Part shown: in pieces, positions 12,012 to 25,056 of the stretch
Numbering within the stretch: the first letter of the stretch is position 1
How the letters are laid out: each line of letters begins with the position of its first letter
From: Stromatinia cepivora
Taxonomy: Eukaryota; Ascomycota; Leotiomycetes; Helotiales; Sclerotiniaceae
Direction of reading: 5' to 3'
DNA length: 64,000 nucleotides
Assembly (NCBI GenBank): GCA_014898415.1
Contig: RCTD01000002.1
Span: 1,302,001 to 1,366,000 of the forward strand
The notes under the pieces: model-generated
The model's input: the letters and a program-made list of their open reading frames with translations, nothing else
What the model was told of the DNA's origin: nothing
Databases searched by the model: none
Position numbers and translations under genes: made by a program

Positions 12012-14626
12012 ATGATGAATCTCGAAACTTTGGATTTGCGAAGAGTTAACCGTGAGTTGAGTCTTGATTCTCACCTATTCACATATTCTATTCAACTACA
12101 TTTTGACGTTTCGCTTCTTTATCTTAGTTTTTACTAACATAGACCTTGTACATAGACTCGCGACCACAGTTGCAACAAGTGAGAACCTCAAAATTAATTA
12201 GCGGTGTGGATGTGCGGTACGGAGAAAACACACCGTCAGTTGAATCGAGTAGTTCGGATGCAGCTACGGTGACACGGTGGGCAACCCCTCCATCCCAATT
12301 TCGTACTCCGCAGAGAAGCTACGAGAACTTGGGAGATTCAACAGAGGCGCCTTTGATTCAGGCAAGTGATTGGGAGGCTTCTCATCAGAGATACAACAGT
12401 AATATGGTTCGATTTGATGAACAGCAGATTAGGAGTATGGAAGCTGAAGTTTTGGGAAGGCAGAGAACGATTTCGGATCAGGCCGATGATGAGAGTCCAC
12501 CAACTCCAAACACTGACGATACGCCATTTATTCGATTCGCGATCGATCAATTGACAAGAGATGAAGAAGCCAGGCGAGAAGCAAGAAGAGCTCAACAAAT
12601 AGAGCAAGGTCAACAACCGACCGATTCGCAGAGTTCGGAGGAGTACCCCGTGGAGAGACTTATTCCAGATGATAACCGATATATTCCTCAACGACCAACG
12701 AGAGCAGAACTGGCACTCATCAGAAAACATCGCTCTACACCGGGACCTGGACGATTATTAGGTCTCAATGCCACACAGCCTCTCTCAACCCCACCTACTC
12801 AAGAAGAGGATAGAACACCCATTAGAGCACCTCAAGCATCTCAAACACCTCAAAACGATAACAATGCTGAAATATTCATTCCCACACAACCTCCTCCAAA
12901 CACCAAACGATACCCAGAGCTGAGATTTTTACCCACGATTTTACGACCTTTTTCTTTGCTAGCGATCATTACATTATGTCTTCTCATGACTGCAGCGATT
13001 ATGTTTTGTGCGATTTACTCGAATTACCATGAAGGTCTTTATTCATGGAATACCGGCGTTTATGGCGGTAGATATTTTATATTTGGATTTTTACCTCAGA
13101 TTTTGGGCGCGTGCATATTTTTATATGTTCAGTATGTGATGGCTGCCATCACGAGAATCATGCCATACACATTAATGGCGATGGAAGATGCAGAGCCCAG
13201 AACCAACGCATTGTTCCTAGAAGCTTTTCCAAGACATATGTTATGGCCGAGATGGGATGGGCCTATGATGATTGATATTGGGGGATCGTGTTTGTGGTTA
13301 TCTGTTTTTACGATCCCACTTCAGGGATGTTTGTTCTCTGTTGTATTGGTGGATGGACATTGGAAATGGACTGCTGTTCAAGGGATTGCGTGGACTTTGG
13401 TTGCGATTTACATATCGATGTGTATGGGATTGGTTCTTATTGGAGCCTTTTTCTTTCGTCGAACAACTGGATTGTTGTGGGATCCTCGATCATTAGCTGA
13501 TCTAATTGCGTTATTGCCTCGGAGCAATAGCCTTAGAGATTACCCAGGAACCGAGACCATGAAGTCGAAACAGGAAATCAGAACCAAGCTAGCGGATCGA
13601 AGTGATCGATTGGGATATTGGAGAACACCTAGTCCTACACAGGGGATCTTCTATTCAATAGGAGAAACAGGTGCACCAATAAGACGATACACGTTGGAAG
13701 GTGGAAAAGCCGAGAGAAAAAATAGCAATGAGAGTGGTACGCCTGATTTGGAAGAAAATCGCCCATTTCTTCATGATACCGCTACTCGATTTCGATACAT
13801 CCCATGGTTCTTGCGCGATACATTCGTGGTACTATGGTGCGTCACAGCATTTTTCCTCTTGCTGGCATTGATCATCATATCATTTCTTCCATCGACAGCC
13901 ATTCGTCATGGATTTTTACCCTTGGTTGCTGCTGATCCGAATGGTTCTGGATATTCCGCCGCAAATTTCTTGTACAGTTTTATCCCATCTCTAATCGGGA
14001 TGATTCTCTACCTCCTATTCCAACCCATCGATATGAGTCTCCGAAAACTCCAACCTTGGGCCGAACTAGCCCAACCCGATGGTTCTCCCGCAGCTAAATC
14101 TCTTCTCCTCGACTACACAGCTGCGCTCCCAATTCAAAGCACCATCACCGCTCTCGGGAATGGTCATTTCCGTGTAGCCTGGTTTTCGCTCACATCCTTC
14201 CTATTCATTATCCTCCCCATCCTCGCAGGCGGAATATTCTTCCCCTTGACCACCACCTCGAACGAAGTGCGCATGCTTCCCAATCTCCCCTCCTTCTACA
14301 TCTGTCTCGCATTCCTCATTATCTATTTCCTGACTCTTCTCCTCCTAATCCCCAATCGACGAACAATGCATTTACCACATCCGGTAGATTGTCTGGCTGA
14401 AATCATCAGTTTTATGCATTCGAGTAATGTTCTAGATGATGCGGCATTCAGTGCTCCTAGGTCGAAAATCGATTTAGTGACGAGATTGGTTAGTACATCG
14501 GCTCATTTTAAGGGGGAAGAAGCGAGATATGCGTTAGGGGTTGGCATGGGGAGGGGTGGGAAGGAAGGATTGGGAATCGAGAGGTTGGGGAGGAGAGGGG
14601 GTGATCAGGTTATGGTTATGGGGTAG
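12012..14626 (+). CDS. Large polytopic membrane protein, DUF3433-like, 836 aa
   Basis: A short first exon (12012-12051) joins the long exon 12156-14626 through an intron with a GTGAGT donor and a CTAAC branch. This supplies the missing ATG and keeps frame (837 codons with stop). Residues 1 to about 270 are disordered, Gln/Pro/Thr-rich and presumably cytosolic. Two hydrophobic modules follow, at about 275-430 and 560-770, each with paired helices ending in a related pattern: FLPQILGACIFLYVQ in the first and FIPSLIGMILYLLFQ in the second. A polar linker of about 120 residues separates them. The duplicated layout matches the fungal DUF3433 membrane family, whose function is not established. That family name is from recognition of the pattern, not a search. 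The C-terminal tail is short and Gly/Arg-rich. A second in-frame ATG follows immediately at 12015. Confidence 0.8.
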
Positions 14627-15148
14627 GATGGATGAATGGGAATTGGAATAGGGTGATGGATGGTTGGTTGGATGATGTTTTATGGTTTATGATTTACTTT
14701 TTAATGACTGAATGAATGCTTGATGAAGCTAATGTGATGGATAAACGGATTGGTCTTTTGCTTTAAACGGGAATGGGAATCGGAATGGGAATGAAATCTC
14801 AACGTCGATCACACGCGGTGTTTGGGATTGCAAAGCGTGGGTTGATATCAGATGAGATGAGATGAGATAATTGCCTCAAAATGTGGCAGACATATCTATG
14901 AATTTGAAGGACAGAATAAATCTCCCCCAAGATTTAGCTTAATAATAATTGTAATGGAAAAATTATAGCTAAATTAGAATATATTAATATTTTAAATATA
15001 TATTGATTATATAGAAATGTTTTTTATTATATATATTATACCATATCAAATCATATCCATCCATTCATCCATCCATTCAATTTTTTTTATTCCTCTTTGA
15101 AATATTATAAGATCTTATAAAATCTTATAGTTTTCATTACATTGATAA
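14627..15148. other. 3' intergenic region, AT-rich
   Basis: The sequence passes from a G-rich 3' flank of the membrane-protein gene into a strongly AT-rich stretch (about 14930-15150) with repeated ATATAT and CATCCATC motifs. No gene is seen. Confidence 0.4.
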
Positions 15149-15411
15149 ATTTTCTTTTCTTTTCTTTTCTTTTCTTTTTCCTTTAATTTCTAATTTCTAA
15201 TTTTTAGTTCTTTTTATTCGAATAAATCAAACGGCCGAATATAACAGAATAGAATAGGATAGGATAGGATAGAATAGAATAGGATAAGATAAGATAATAA
15301 AATTAAATACCTGTGCAAATCCAAATCCAAATCCAAATCCAAATCCAAATCCAAATCCAAATCCAAATCCAAATCCAAATCCAAATCCAAATCCAAATCC
15401 AAATCCAAATC
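15149..15411. repeat. Simple-repeat block, TTTTC, GGATA and AAATCC arrays
   Basis: A (TTTTC)n run at about 15149-15180 is followed by a degenerate GATAGGATAGAATAG array (about 15245-15295). Then comes a nearly pure hexanucleotide array (AAATCC)n from 15317 to 15411, about 16 units with no visible interruption. The purity suggests recent slippage and likely length polymorphism between strains. Confidence 0.9.
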
Positions 15412-16611
15412 AATCCAAATCGAAATCGAAATAAAATATAGATATTTATATACCCAGCTAGGTAGGTAAGTTAGGATAGTGGGATATTAATCAATTATTA
15501 ATCTTCAATTATCTATTTACCACTTGCTTTTCCTTGTCTACCTATTTATCTATCTATATAAAAAATAGGCTTTCTAAATTCTTTAAATGAGCTATTAAAG
15601 TTCTAGATCACGCTGAACCCTTTTTGTGTTGCTCCTAAACATCCCACATTACAAGTCACTCATCTGAAATCATCAGCGCGAAACATTTTCTCACAGACAT
15701 CAAGGCATCACGATTCACACATAGCAAGCACCACAAAACAAAGAACAAATAAAGTTACCATATTAAATTAGCGTTTAGCAATTAACAATTGCAATCGACT
15801 ACTCATACAAGAGAATCCTTCTCACACATCAGCTAACTAGCTAGCTACCGTTGAAGTCGATTCACACCTGCGGATCATTTTTTGTCAACCGTCCCATGCA
15901 CCCGTCAATCACCAAGATTGTATTGCAAGCACAAATTAAATGCAACCATCTTGATATGTGAATGGACCTCTCAACCATGCCTCAAGCAAAAACCCCTAGC
16001 CAGCCAACACCGTAATAGCACCAAGCAAAAGAATAACAAAAGCTACCACCTTCTTCATGAGTTTGGATGCATTCCCCAATGTTTTGCCCTAGGTCATATC
16101 ATACTATCAATGATTGAAGTACTTCGAAAGCCAAAAGATGCATGAGAAATGCGGTCAATACTGCCAGAACTTGGAAAATCCATAACCCCCCCCCTCTTCG
16201 GAAAGGCTGTACGTCTACTAATCCTACAAATATAATTTTCTTATTTTCTGAATTATTGCAAAGGGCAAAAGAAAAAGAGGAAACAGTAACAAAAGCAATC
16301 AATCATCTCGAGGAAATAGAATTTCCATCATACTCAAAGAAAAACGTCGAAAATCGAAATTGGACAAGCAATTTTGGGATAAGCCTTTCTCGCAAGAAAA
16401 GACTCGATGATGGAGAGGCACAGTGTTATTCGGCAGTTCAGCAGATGACTTCTTAGAACACCGTTTGCTATATCGTTTTGCGGAACGATTGAGTCTTGAG
16501 GATCGTTGCTTGGATCGTTTTGACGAGGTTTCGACATCCACGACTACTTCCATCGGTATTAAGAGAGCCCCTCGACTGTCGTCGGTCGCGTACTAAAGAA
16601 CTAGTAAGAAT
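15412..16611. other. Intergenic between simple repeats and the 978-aa gene
   Basis: AT-rich sequence without a convincing gene. Short frames on both strands (15882-16145, 16142-16456, 16299-16553) overlap each other and show no family features. A C9 tract is at about 16187-16195. As the next gene runs leftward, this is its 3' flank. Confidence 0.4.
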
Positions 16612-19600
16612 CTAGTAGCGCTGGATTCGGGCGTTATGAGTGTTTGGTACATTAATTGCTACTCCCCAGTCTTCCCCAAAGAAAGAATCATTGCCTCTTG
16701 CGCTGGTATCGATGTGCCAATCTGGGCTTTTGGTATATCTCATGAATGGTAGAGTGGAGTTACCTTCCTCCTGTTGAGCTTTAATAGCAAACAAGTTGCC
16801 GAGAGTTCCATCTATCATTGGGGCGATGACCTCGGGTATGGTCTTCTTTTGCATCTCTGAAATAGTGATGCCGGGAAGAGGTCTATTGTCAGAAGCTAAA
16901 GTTTTCTTCGTGGGAGGACCAATGGGACCAAAAGGGTTGGCATGCATTTCGATTTCCGTGATGTGATCTTGAATCGTCATATTCCAGCGTTTTTGGCCAG
17001 CGTAAAACCACTCATCCTTCTCCTCTTGTTTTCTTACTCGAGCTTGCTCTGGAGTGTCTTCATCCACAAGAAGACCCATTTCCTTTTGTACATCAATCGA
17101 CAAACGAGTGAATCGCCCAGTCATGTCATTGGGAAATCCGTGGGGGTAATACCGAGAGGCTTCTTGCATGGATATTGTGTCTGTTGCTCGAGCGGAAGGA
17201 GCTTGAGCCGGGGCCTGGGCAGTATACTGTTCATTCGTCACTTTCGGTTCTTGCCACGGCGAGATGGTCCCGGGATTCGTATGCGAGTTTGGTTTCGCTC
17301 CAGCTTGATCTTGTGTCCATGCCTCCTCACTATAATTGCTATTCTGTCTGTTATTAGCGTACGAGCGCTGTCCTGGTGGACCGGCAGTTAGTGGTTGTGG
17401 GTACCCAGGTACCCCTCTATGATGTCCAGAATCTCTTGAATGACCGTTAGCTCCCCCATAGGCACCATAAAGAGGATTGTATGCCGTATTAGAAATACCC
17501 GGTGGAGGAAATGTATAACCACGGTCTAGTTCTCCATTCTTGGCAGCGTGTGCATCGCCCAGCATGGTTTTGTCTTTTGAGTTTCGCAAGAGGTACTCTA
17601 AACCTTGACTCGCGACTTCTATGTCTTCATTGAGATTTGCAGTATTGTCTGTTTTGGGTGCCTGCAATTCTGACAATCGACGTAAGGCTGAGGTTTGCAT
17701 TGGGTTCGGGAATCTCGCGAGTCTTTGTAAGGTCTGCATCTTTTCTAGACCTGATATCGGACCTTGCAAATCATTTCCTCTTCCCATGTCTTGCTCCTCA
17801 TTCGAAATTGATGAAATGTGATTTTGATGAGAAGCAGGAGTTGGCGTGTTGGGTGAAGCTGGATAATGTCCACCAGGTACTCTAGCGTTGATCATCCCTT
17901 GAAGTCTAAGAAGAGTATGATTCTCTTGTTCTGTCTGGGACAGTCTTTGAGAAGCCCTAAGAGAGCGAGCAGATCTCGCGGACGTGGCTGGAGGGGTATT
18001 GAAAGTATTAGAAGTTTGACCGAGTTGCTGCGCATAGTGCATAGAATTTTGCATATTTAGAGGAGGTGGCGGACCGCGGGTGTGCGGATAATAATTTGTT
18101 TGTCGGTTATGGGTTGGATCTAATTGAGGTCTGCGAATTGAACCTTCACGTTGAATGCGGTTAGGAGCCGAGATTTGAGGTTGTAAATTGGGATTGACAC
18201 GAGATCCGACGGTAGTGTAAGCCACAGGTTGCGCTTCGACCAATAATGGCTCGGGGGAATCGTTAATCGAACGAACGGGAAGATCTGGATCCCATTCTAC
18301 AGAATCAAACCCATCGTTGGCGGTGGCAAGATCACTCATGGTTCTCGTCATCAAACCTGTTGATCCAGCGATGCGAGCCATGACTGCCTCGCTTTTATCC
18401 TTAACCGATTGTGTATCCGAATCGTCACACTTTAAAAAGTCGAGGGATGAATGATTGAGATCAATTCCACTATCAATCGTATAGAGAGTTTGCGCTCTGG
18501 TATTATCAGTGGATGAATATGATAAGGATGAGATCCTAGAAAGGCCTGGAGGAGGTGGTATAACCAGCGGTAGAGGAATTGAATCAGTCAAAGACGTATC
18601 GGTAGTCGCAGAAGTAAAAGTAGTAGCGGTATCCGTAATAACAATTGGTTGGACAATGTTATGATTAATATTTTCTTTATCGCTGTCGTCTTCAAGTTCG
18701 TTCTTCCAAGAGATATTAGAATCCTTCAGACTTTCCGTATCCTTTTGAAGAATTTGAATTACTCTTTTCGGTACCGGTGCAGTGAAGGTGAATTCTGAGT
18801 GATTTTGTTGTTTCTGTGAAGTTGTGTGGGGAGAGGGGAAATCGAGAGATGATTTGAATTGTGGGGTCGATGTAGGTGAAATGGGACGTGATGAACCTCC
18901 TACCAATTCGGGATCTGTTCCAATTTCACTAGTACTTTCGCTGTGTCCCATATCCATGTTTGTACCTTCAGTTGTGATTGTACCAATATCTTCACCTGAA
19001 TTACTATTATTATTAGCAGACTCAATCGCTTCAATCGCTTCAATTGTCTCTTCATTCAATGTCGATGCTGAATATTTCGATTTCAAATTCTTCTTCTTCT
19101 TAAAGGTATATTTGAATGGACCAAGTGATTCAAGAGTCATCGGTCCTCCTAATTTCATATCTGGTCCCTCATCTAATGCTTCATTTCGACGACGCGAACG
19201 TGATGATCTAGCAGCCATGACGTCTGCGTACGTACTATTAGGAGGATGTGATATCGAAGGAGGGCTCTTAGAACGATTATTTCGAAGTAATTGTAGTCTT
19301 GTTTCGTATTCTAATTGATCTTGTATTTCTTCTTGGGCTGATTCTTTGATAATAAAATCTGGCGACTCGAGTTCGTCCTTTGACCCTGGATGTTCTGGAA
19401 TGCTCTCTGCAGGTCTTGTTTGTATGTGCGAATGATTGGCAAGATTGGACCTGCTATTATATTCTCGAATAGAGTTCGAAGTACCATATGAATTATCTTG
19501 TATTGAGTAAGCTTGCCATATTGATAAACCCCGAAGCAAAAGTGAGAAAGGAAAGGGCGACAACGAAATCTTTATACTTACGAGCTCTTACGGTGCTGCG

Positions 19601-19618
19601 TCTAGAACTGAATCGCAT
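16612..19618 (-). CDS. Large disordered protein, 978 aa, family unknown
   Basis: A single long minus-strand frame is extended at its 5' end by a small first exon (19582-19618). The intron at 19512-19581 has a GTAAGT donor; its AG acceptor at 19512 keeps frame, though an alternative AG about 10 bp further along would also fit. The protein is mostly low-complexity Ser/Pro/Asn/Gln-rich sequence with a basic patch near residue 150 (KYTFKKKKN). A better ordered C-terminal segment (about residues 840-978) contains EKDEWFYAGQKRWNMT and NPFGPIGPP and looks like the conserved part. No membrane segment or signal peptide is present. I do not recognise the family. The architecture resembles fungal scaffold or regulatory proteins, which is only an impression. 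Confidence 0.8.
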
Positions 19619-21801
19619 GGTTACCAGAAAGCTATAATGTCGAATATATTACTGCCCTCATTGATCTGTGGTTGCTTGGTAAATATTTTGTTGTAGTTGA
19701 GGGTCTGGGAGGATGCTGATTATCCTATATCAAAACAAACTTACAATATATTTATTCCGATCAAAGAGAGGTAGCGATGGAAGCCTTTATCGGTCCAACC
19801 AGAAGGCACTAGATTAGAGAGACGCTCAGTTTATATTTGCACCATGTCTCATGGTCTAGCTCAAAGCCAACATATAAAAAGTAATGGTGGAAAGCTTGAC
19901 CTTCATCCGAATTCAATTCTTTTAAATTAATACCTTCCAATCAGATATGGAAGATATTCACCTGGACGTATAAACTGGCAACAACTTGAAATTTTTTGAC
20001 ATAAGTCTATACAATTAACGAGATGGGAGTAACATAAAGGATTGAATTGGCTACATAGATATTGACTTGCAATGTACAATCTCAGCAACAGACTATACAA
20101 AGGGTCTAATCAATACTACGAATGCCATATATGTGTTATTATAAAAACCCCCAACCCAATACAATACATATAAAGCAATATTAAACTCTCCGTGCGCACT
20201 CCAATAGACCCATACTATGATACACTTTTCGATGGTCGTCCACTTGGAAAACCAGCGGTAGCAGTATTTGTCATCGTCCCTATACCCATTGAGACAAACC
20301 TATTTAGCATATACAAGTCCAGATAGGATAGTCCAAAGGGCGGTACGTTTTGAGTGCTTCAAGTGATGTGCTCATATTTTACACCGACATTGTTGATAAC
20401 TTGCTGTCCAACAATGGCAGGCTATCTCGAAGTGCTTCGTAGTCCTTAGTCAAGTCAGTGCTTCCTTCTAGACATCAGTGCTTGGTGGCATTCTTAACTT
20501 TAGTACTTTTGAAAACATACATGCAGTTGTATAGTGGCAAAATACAGCCAGGCCAGCGGTCCCTACATCATTCGAATTGATGTATTCACCACCATAAGTC
20601 GGTAATTCCTCGAATGTTGTGAATAAGCTGGAGGGCTCGATATATAGATGGGAGCTGTGCTTAAAGGATTTCAAAAGATACATTGTGAGAAGGTTTCATC
20701 AAAGTTCCGAAGCCTTCCAACCTTTCATGATGCCGATAGTCTACAAGGGAATATTGACCATATCTTCGAATTCTAGTGAAAAGGAGAGGTGGGTTTCCTA
20801 TGTTATGGAGTAGGAAGTACATATTGATTGTTGATGTTGACGTAGAGAGGGTTGAGTGGGTAGAATGTTGATTGGAGTGAGGTCGTACCGTAAGCGCCCG
20901 GGCTAATTTTGAGGATATCATGCCGGCCACCGTACCACTTCATCGCACTGCACGTGTGCTGCCCCCATCTTCTGAAGCCAATAAGCTGAAGCCATAAGCT
21001 AAAGCTAGGTACTTGAACGCATTTATTATTGTTAGTATAATGGTTTTCCCTCAAACGAATCAGTTGGCATACGAGTTGGATTTTTACCAATTTACAATAT
21101 TTGTGCTATCTCAACTTGGAAATGGAATAATCACGTGGTGGCAAGCATTTTTCGGATTGGCCTCGGCATCATCAGAATTTACCAGCTTTCCCGTGCTCCA
21201 TCGATTGGACATGAACAGATACGATACATACATTACCGCAATCTGGGGAATGATGATCTGTGCCGCAACGAGACAAATCTGACTTTAATTAGGCTGAACG
21301 TCTGGAAATTTATGTCTATCGTGGTAACGGTTACCAATTCGAGTCTGACTTTTTTCTCTTGAAAAGTGGGCAACCAGGGTATAACTTCACATTCTTGATG
21401 CACGTTCCGTTAACCGACGATGATGATTCGCTCCAGATGGCTCTTTACTATTCTTTTTCTGCAGTATGTATGTTGATAAGGTTACCAATATGGTTGGTAT
21501 TCAGTAGGTCCAAATGTCTTTCCTCTGCAGATATATATATATATATATACATATATGCTAGGTATATATATATATAATCCTTCCTTAGGTTGTTTCCCTC
21601 CTGTCCAAGTACATGCATGCGAGTTCTTTTTTTGCCCCAAGATAACACGGCAGGTCACACGACAACCCGCGAACATATATCATAGATTGGGTAAATTGCA
21701 ATTATAAATTTATTTTAAAGAATCAAATTTGTTTGGAAGTTCTATTCATTTGAAAGGAGCTCACCTTTCTGGTATATTTACACTTATTCATATATCGAAA
21801 C
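19619..21801. other. Intergenic, about 2.2 kb
   Basis: A long divergent spacer between the leftward 978-aa gene and the rightward transporter gene, so it should hold both promoters. Only short frames without protein-like composition are present. An (AT)n run with interruptions lies at about 21531-21577. Confidence 0.4.
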
Positions 21802-23685
21802 ATGGCAGAAAAGGAATCGAATGTCGAGGTTGCCGTGTCCCCAAACGCACCAGCTATATCATCCTCCGAGGAAATAGTCCCAAAATCGAAGCAGTCTCTT
21901 TCGGATAAATTCACAATTGTTAGTACTTCAAACCTATGTTTCAACGTCTCAGTTAAATAGACGCATTGAAATATCAGTTTCGGCCTACCTTTCGCTGGCA
22001 CAGCTTGAGTTCAACATTCTCTAATCTGGTGACATTATTCTAGTTTGCGGCCGGAGCTGCCTTAGTTTCCGATGGCTACTTCAACAATATCATGACCATG
22101 GCGAATGTCATCCTCAAGAAACAGTATCCGAAGGAGTATACACCAGCAACGAGTACCCGTGTCTCGAATGCTCTTCTGGTTGGAGAGATTTTTGGTCAAG
22201 TGACTATTGGGCTTACATGCGATTACTTTGGAAGAAAGTTCGCTATCATTGCTACCACTTTGATGATTGTTTTCGGTGGTGCTTTGGCTACAGCTTCCAA
22301 GGGGGTTACAATTAATGGGTAAGATGATAATTCCGCAACGTTAGGTTCCTTGATCGTGCGGATTACGGCCTTTGTTTGAAAGGTTCAGCGTTCAAATGGA
22401 TCATATATCAAATAAAATACATTTGAAGTAGAGTCGATGTTTGAAATAGGCTCAGGGATCAAAACTTTCTTATTGTTGGACTCTATTCTGGACTATTGAA
22501 ACACTATCCAGCGCAGTACATTAACTAGCTAACTCGAATGTCTAGCATGTTCTGGATGATGACTGTTGCACGAGGAATTATAGGATTCGGTGTAGGTGGT
22601 AAGTTTTCTGGAACCCCGCACTATCCGTCTTCAACTTATCATTGTCTGCAGGTGAATATCCAGCATCGTCCACATCCGCCTCTGAAGCAGCAAATGAGCA
22701 TGCTCCCAAAAATCGCGGTCCAATCTTCATTCTCGTCACGAATCTTCCACTGTCCTTTGGTGGTCCGCTAGCTGTCTCAATCTTCCTTATCGTACTCGCA
22801 GCATGTGATTATAAGCACTATAACATAGTATGGCGAGTATGCTTTGGTCTTGGTTGTGTTTTACCCCTATCAGTCTTCTACTTCAGAATAAAAATGCTCA
22901 ACAGTACACTTTATCGCCGCGGAGCTATTAAGAAAAACGTTCCATACAAACTCGTACTACGCTACTACTGGAGGTCTCTCATCGGAACATGTGGCGCCTG
23001 GTTCCTCTACGATTTCGTAACATTCCCCAATGGTGTCTTTTCAGGCACAATTATCGCCTCTGTAGTTCCTTCGAATCCTAGCACCGTCGTTCTCAAAACT
23101 GGGGAATGGAATTTGTTACTCGGGACCATCGCGCTACCTGGTGTCATCATCGGGGCATTACTTTGTGATCGCATTGGTCGGAAAAATACAATGATGATAG
23201 GATTCTTCGGATACCTAATGTTTGGTCTCATAATCGGGCTATCCTACCACAAAATCACCAAAATCGTCCCTCTCTTTGTAGTTTTCTACGGGTTGATGCA
23301 AAGTTCCGGGAATCTAGGGCCAGGAGACATGCTGGGACTTATCTCATCCGAGACCTACGCCACCTCTGTACGAGGAACTTGCTATGGACTTTCCGCCGCG
23401 ATAGGCAAAGTTGGTGCAGCAGTGGGTACGCAAGCTTTTACTCCGATTCAAACGAATTTGGGAAAGCAATGGACCTTTATTATTGCGGCGATTTGTGGCG
23501 TGGCTGGGATTCTCGTCACGTATTTCTTTGTGGAAGATATTACTGGTGAGGATTTGAGCGTTAGGGATGAGAAATTCAGAGCGTACTTGGTAGCTAACGG
23601 TTGGGATGGGGAGATGGGAGAGGATGATCTGAAGGCATTGGCGGAGGAGGGTGTTGTGACAGAAATGGAGGTAGAGGGAAAGTAA
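21802..23685 (+). CDS. MFS transporter, GIT1-like (glycerophosphodiester/phosphate), 492 aa
   Basis: A plasma-membrane proton symporter of the major facilitator superfamily, most like the yeast Git1 group that imports glycerophosphoinositol and related glycerophosphodiesters. Introns 21919-22043, 22319-22545 and 22599-22651 connect four exons summing to 1479 bp. Both halves carry the MFS loop signature (CDYFGRKF after helix 2 and CDRIGRKN after helix 8). The family's GVGGEYPASSTSASE segment after helix 4 and the SSETYATSVRGTCYG segment after helix 10 are clear. About 40 polar residues precede helix 1. The second intron (227 bp) is unusually long for this region. Phosphate-starvation control would be typical of the family but no regulatory site was identified here. 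The exact substrate cannot be fixed from sequence. Confidence 0.9.
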
Positions 23686-24125
23686 AAAAGGTAAAGACAT
23701 TTGTGGTTGTCTAATATAAAACAGAGGAATGAAGTTGATAACCGGGAAGTTGTAATATCTTTAGCTTGTTGGGAGTAAATGAACGAGTACACATAGAATA
23801 CTTGAACATAAATCACTCCACATTCTGAATAGTGCAATGTGATTGAGCAGCGTAGCAACAACTTACAGCCAAACTACCCCTAGCTAAATACTCGACATTT
23901 TGGTCAGCGGGCTTCCATCTCATTCAACCTCATCCTCTAATCTCAGATGAAACTACCTCCAAAGTCAAATGCATCAAAGCTAAAAATGAGACAAGAATAC
24001 CTCAGACCCGGATAGTGTTACTTTTTGTCGTTCGGCACCAGGCTTCCCATCTATCAAAATACCTCCATCATATAATGAGGGAGGGTGCTACGTATCTTTG
24101 TGAAGAACTCATCACTAAACCCATC
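23686..24125. other. Convergent 3' spacer
   Basis: About 440 bp between the 3' ends of the transporter gene (rightward) and the molybdopterin-synthase gene (leftward). No gene is seen. Confidence 0.5.
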
Positions 24126-24820
24126 TCACGAACCAAGTTGGTGGTTTCTTACCACCGGTCCATGTCCACGCTCTCCCGGTCGATTCGGTCGTAATATTGG
24201 ACCATGAGGTCCTATATCCGGCTTCTTCCTCTCTTCATCTTCATCCACCCGCTCACCAACAGCGCCATCACGATTTGCTCTCCAAACACCACCCTCCTCA
24301 CCACCAAATTCTTCTTTCTTCCACACCTCGACCTTTTCCTTACATTCCTCAAGAGCTTCTTCACCTGCTTTCCAAGCTGCCTGACGATGAGGTGATGATA
24401 CCGTAATCAAAATGCTTTCTTCTCCAATAGGTACAACTCCCAACCGATGAATCATAGCAATAGATGTCAAGGAGTGTTTTTGGAGAATTGCTTTACAGAT
24501 ACTGAGCATGGTTTGTAAAGCACGTGGTTCGTATGATGTATACTGAAGCTCTTTTACTGGCTTTCCTCCAAAATTGTCTCTGGTCGTACCTACGAGTAAT
24601 TCAGTACAATACTCATAGACCAGTATCGCATTGGTTTATTACCTGCGAAGAGAACAATGGCTCCGGCTTTGGGACTTCGGACCTTATCCATCATAACTTT
24701 AGCGTCAAGATATCCATGAGTTAATGCTACATAGCAATTATCTCCAGAAAGCTCCTTTGCCATAATTTTAAGATTTTGAGATTGTCTAAGATCTCTCTGA
24801 TGTGATTGCAGGATGATCAT
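24126..24820 (-). CDS. cnxH: Molybdopterin synthase catalytic subunit (MoaE/MOCS2B/CnxH type), 213 aa
   Basis: The large subunit of molybdopterin synthase inserts dithiolene sulfur, carried by the small MoaD-type subunit, into precursor Z during molybdenum-cofactor synthesis; nitrate reductase would depend on it. Exons 24643-24820 and 24126-24589 join across a 53-bp intron and sum to 642 bp. Family features are in order: a GAIVLFAG strand, TRDNFGGKPV, the HRLGVVPIGE segment, VSSPHRQAAW, and the lysine-bearing EVWKKEEF near the active site. A Gly/Pro/Arg-rich tail of about 60 residues extends past the usual end and is not typical of the core fold. The start is the first ATG of the frame; MAKELSGD, about 20 residues further in, is a credible alternative. 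The symbol follows the Aspergillus name by homology. Confidence 0.88.
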
Positions 24821-25056
24821 GCCTGGTGGAACGGGTGGGGTAGCCTTGTGTATTGTGGCGCATAGAGTAGTTGGGTCAGCCTTATTACTTCTTAATGTGG
24901 CTTAAAGCTGACCTTCCAAAACAACCAAACATCTTTGATACATTCACAAACGACACTCACCAAACTTAAATAAATACATACTTTCCACCCCAGATATTTG
25001 TGGCACATTTAAAGAGATCATATTTGCAATTCTCGTCTTATGACTTCTTCAGCATC

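Noticed and set aside
21531..21577. ATATAT array read as two Tyr/Ile-rich frames
   Set aside because: Simple repeat; the frames are translations of the array.
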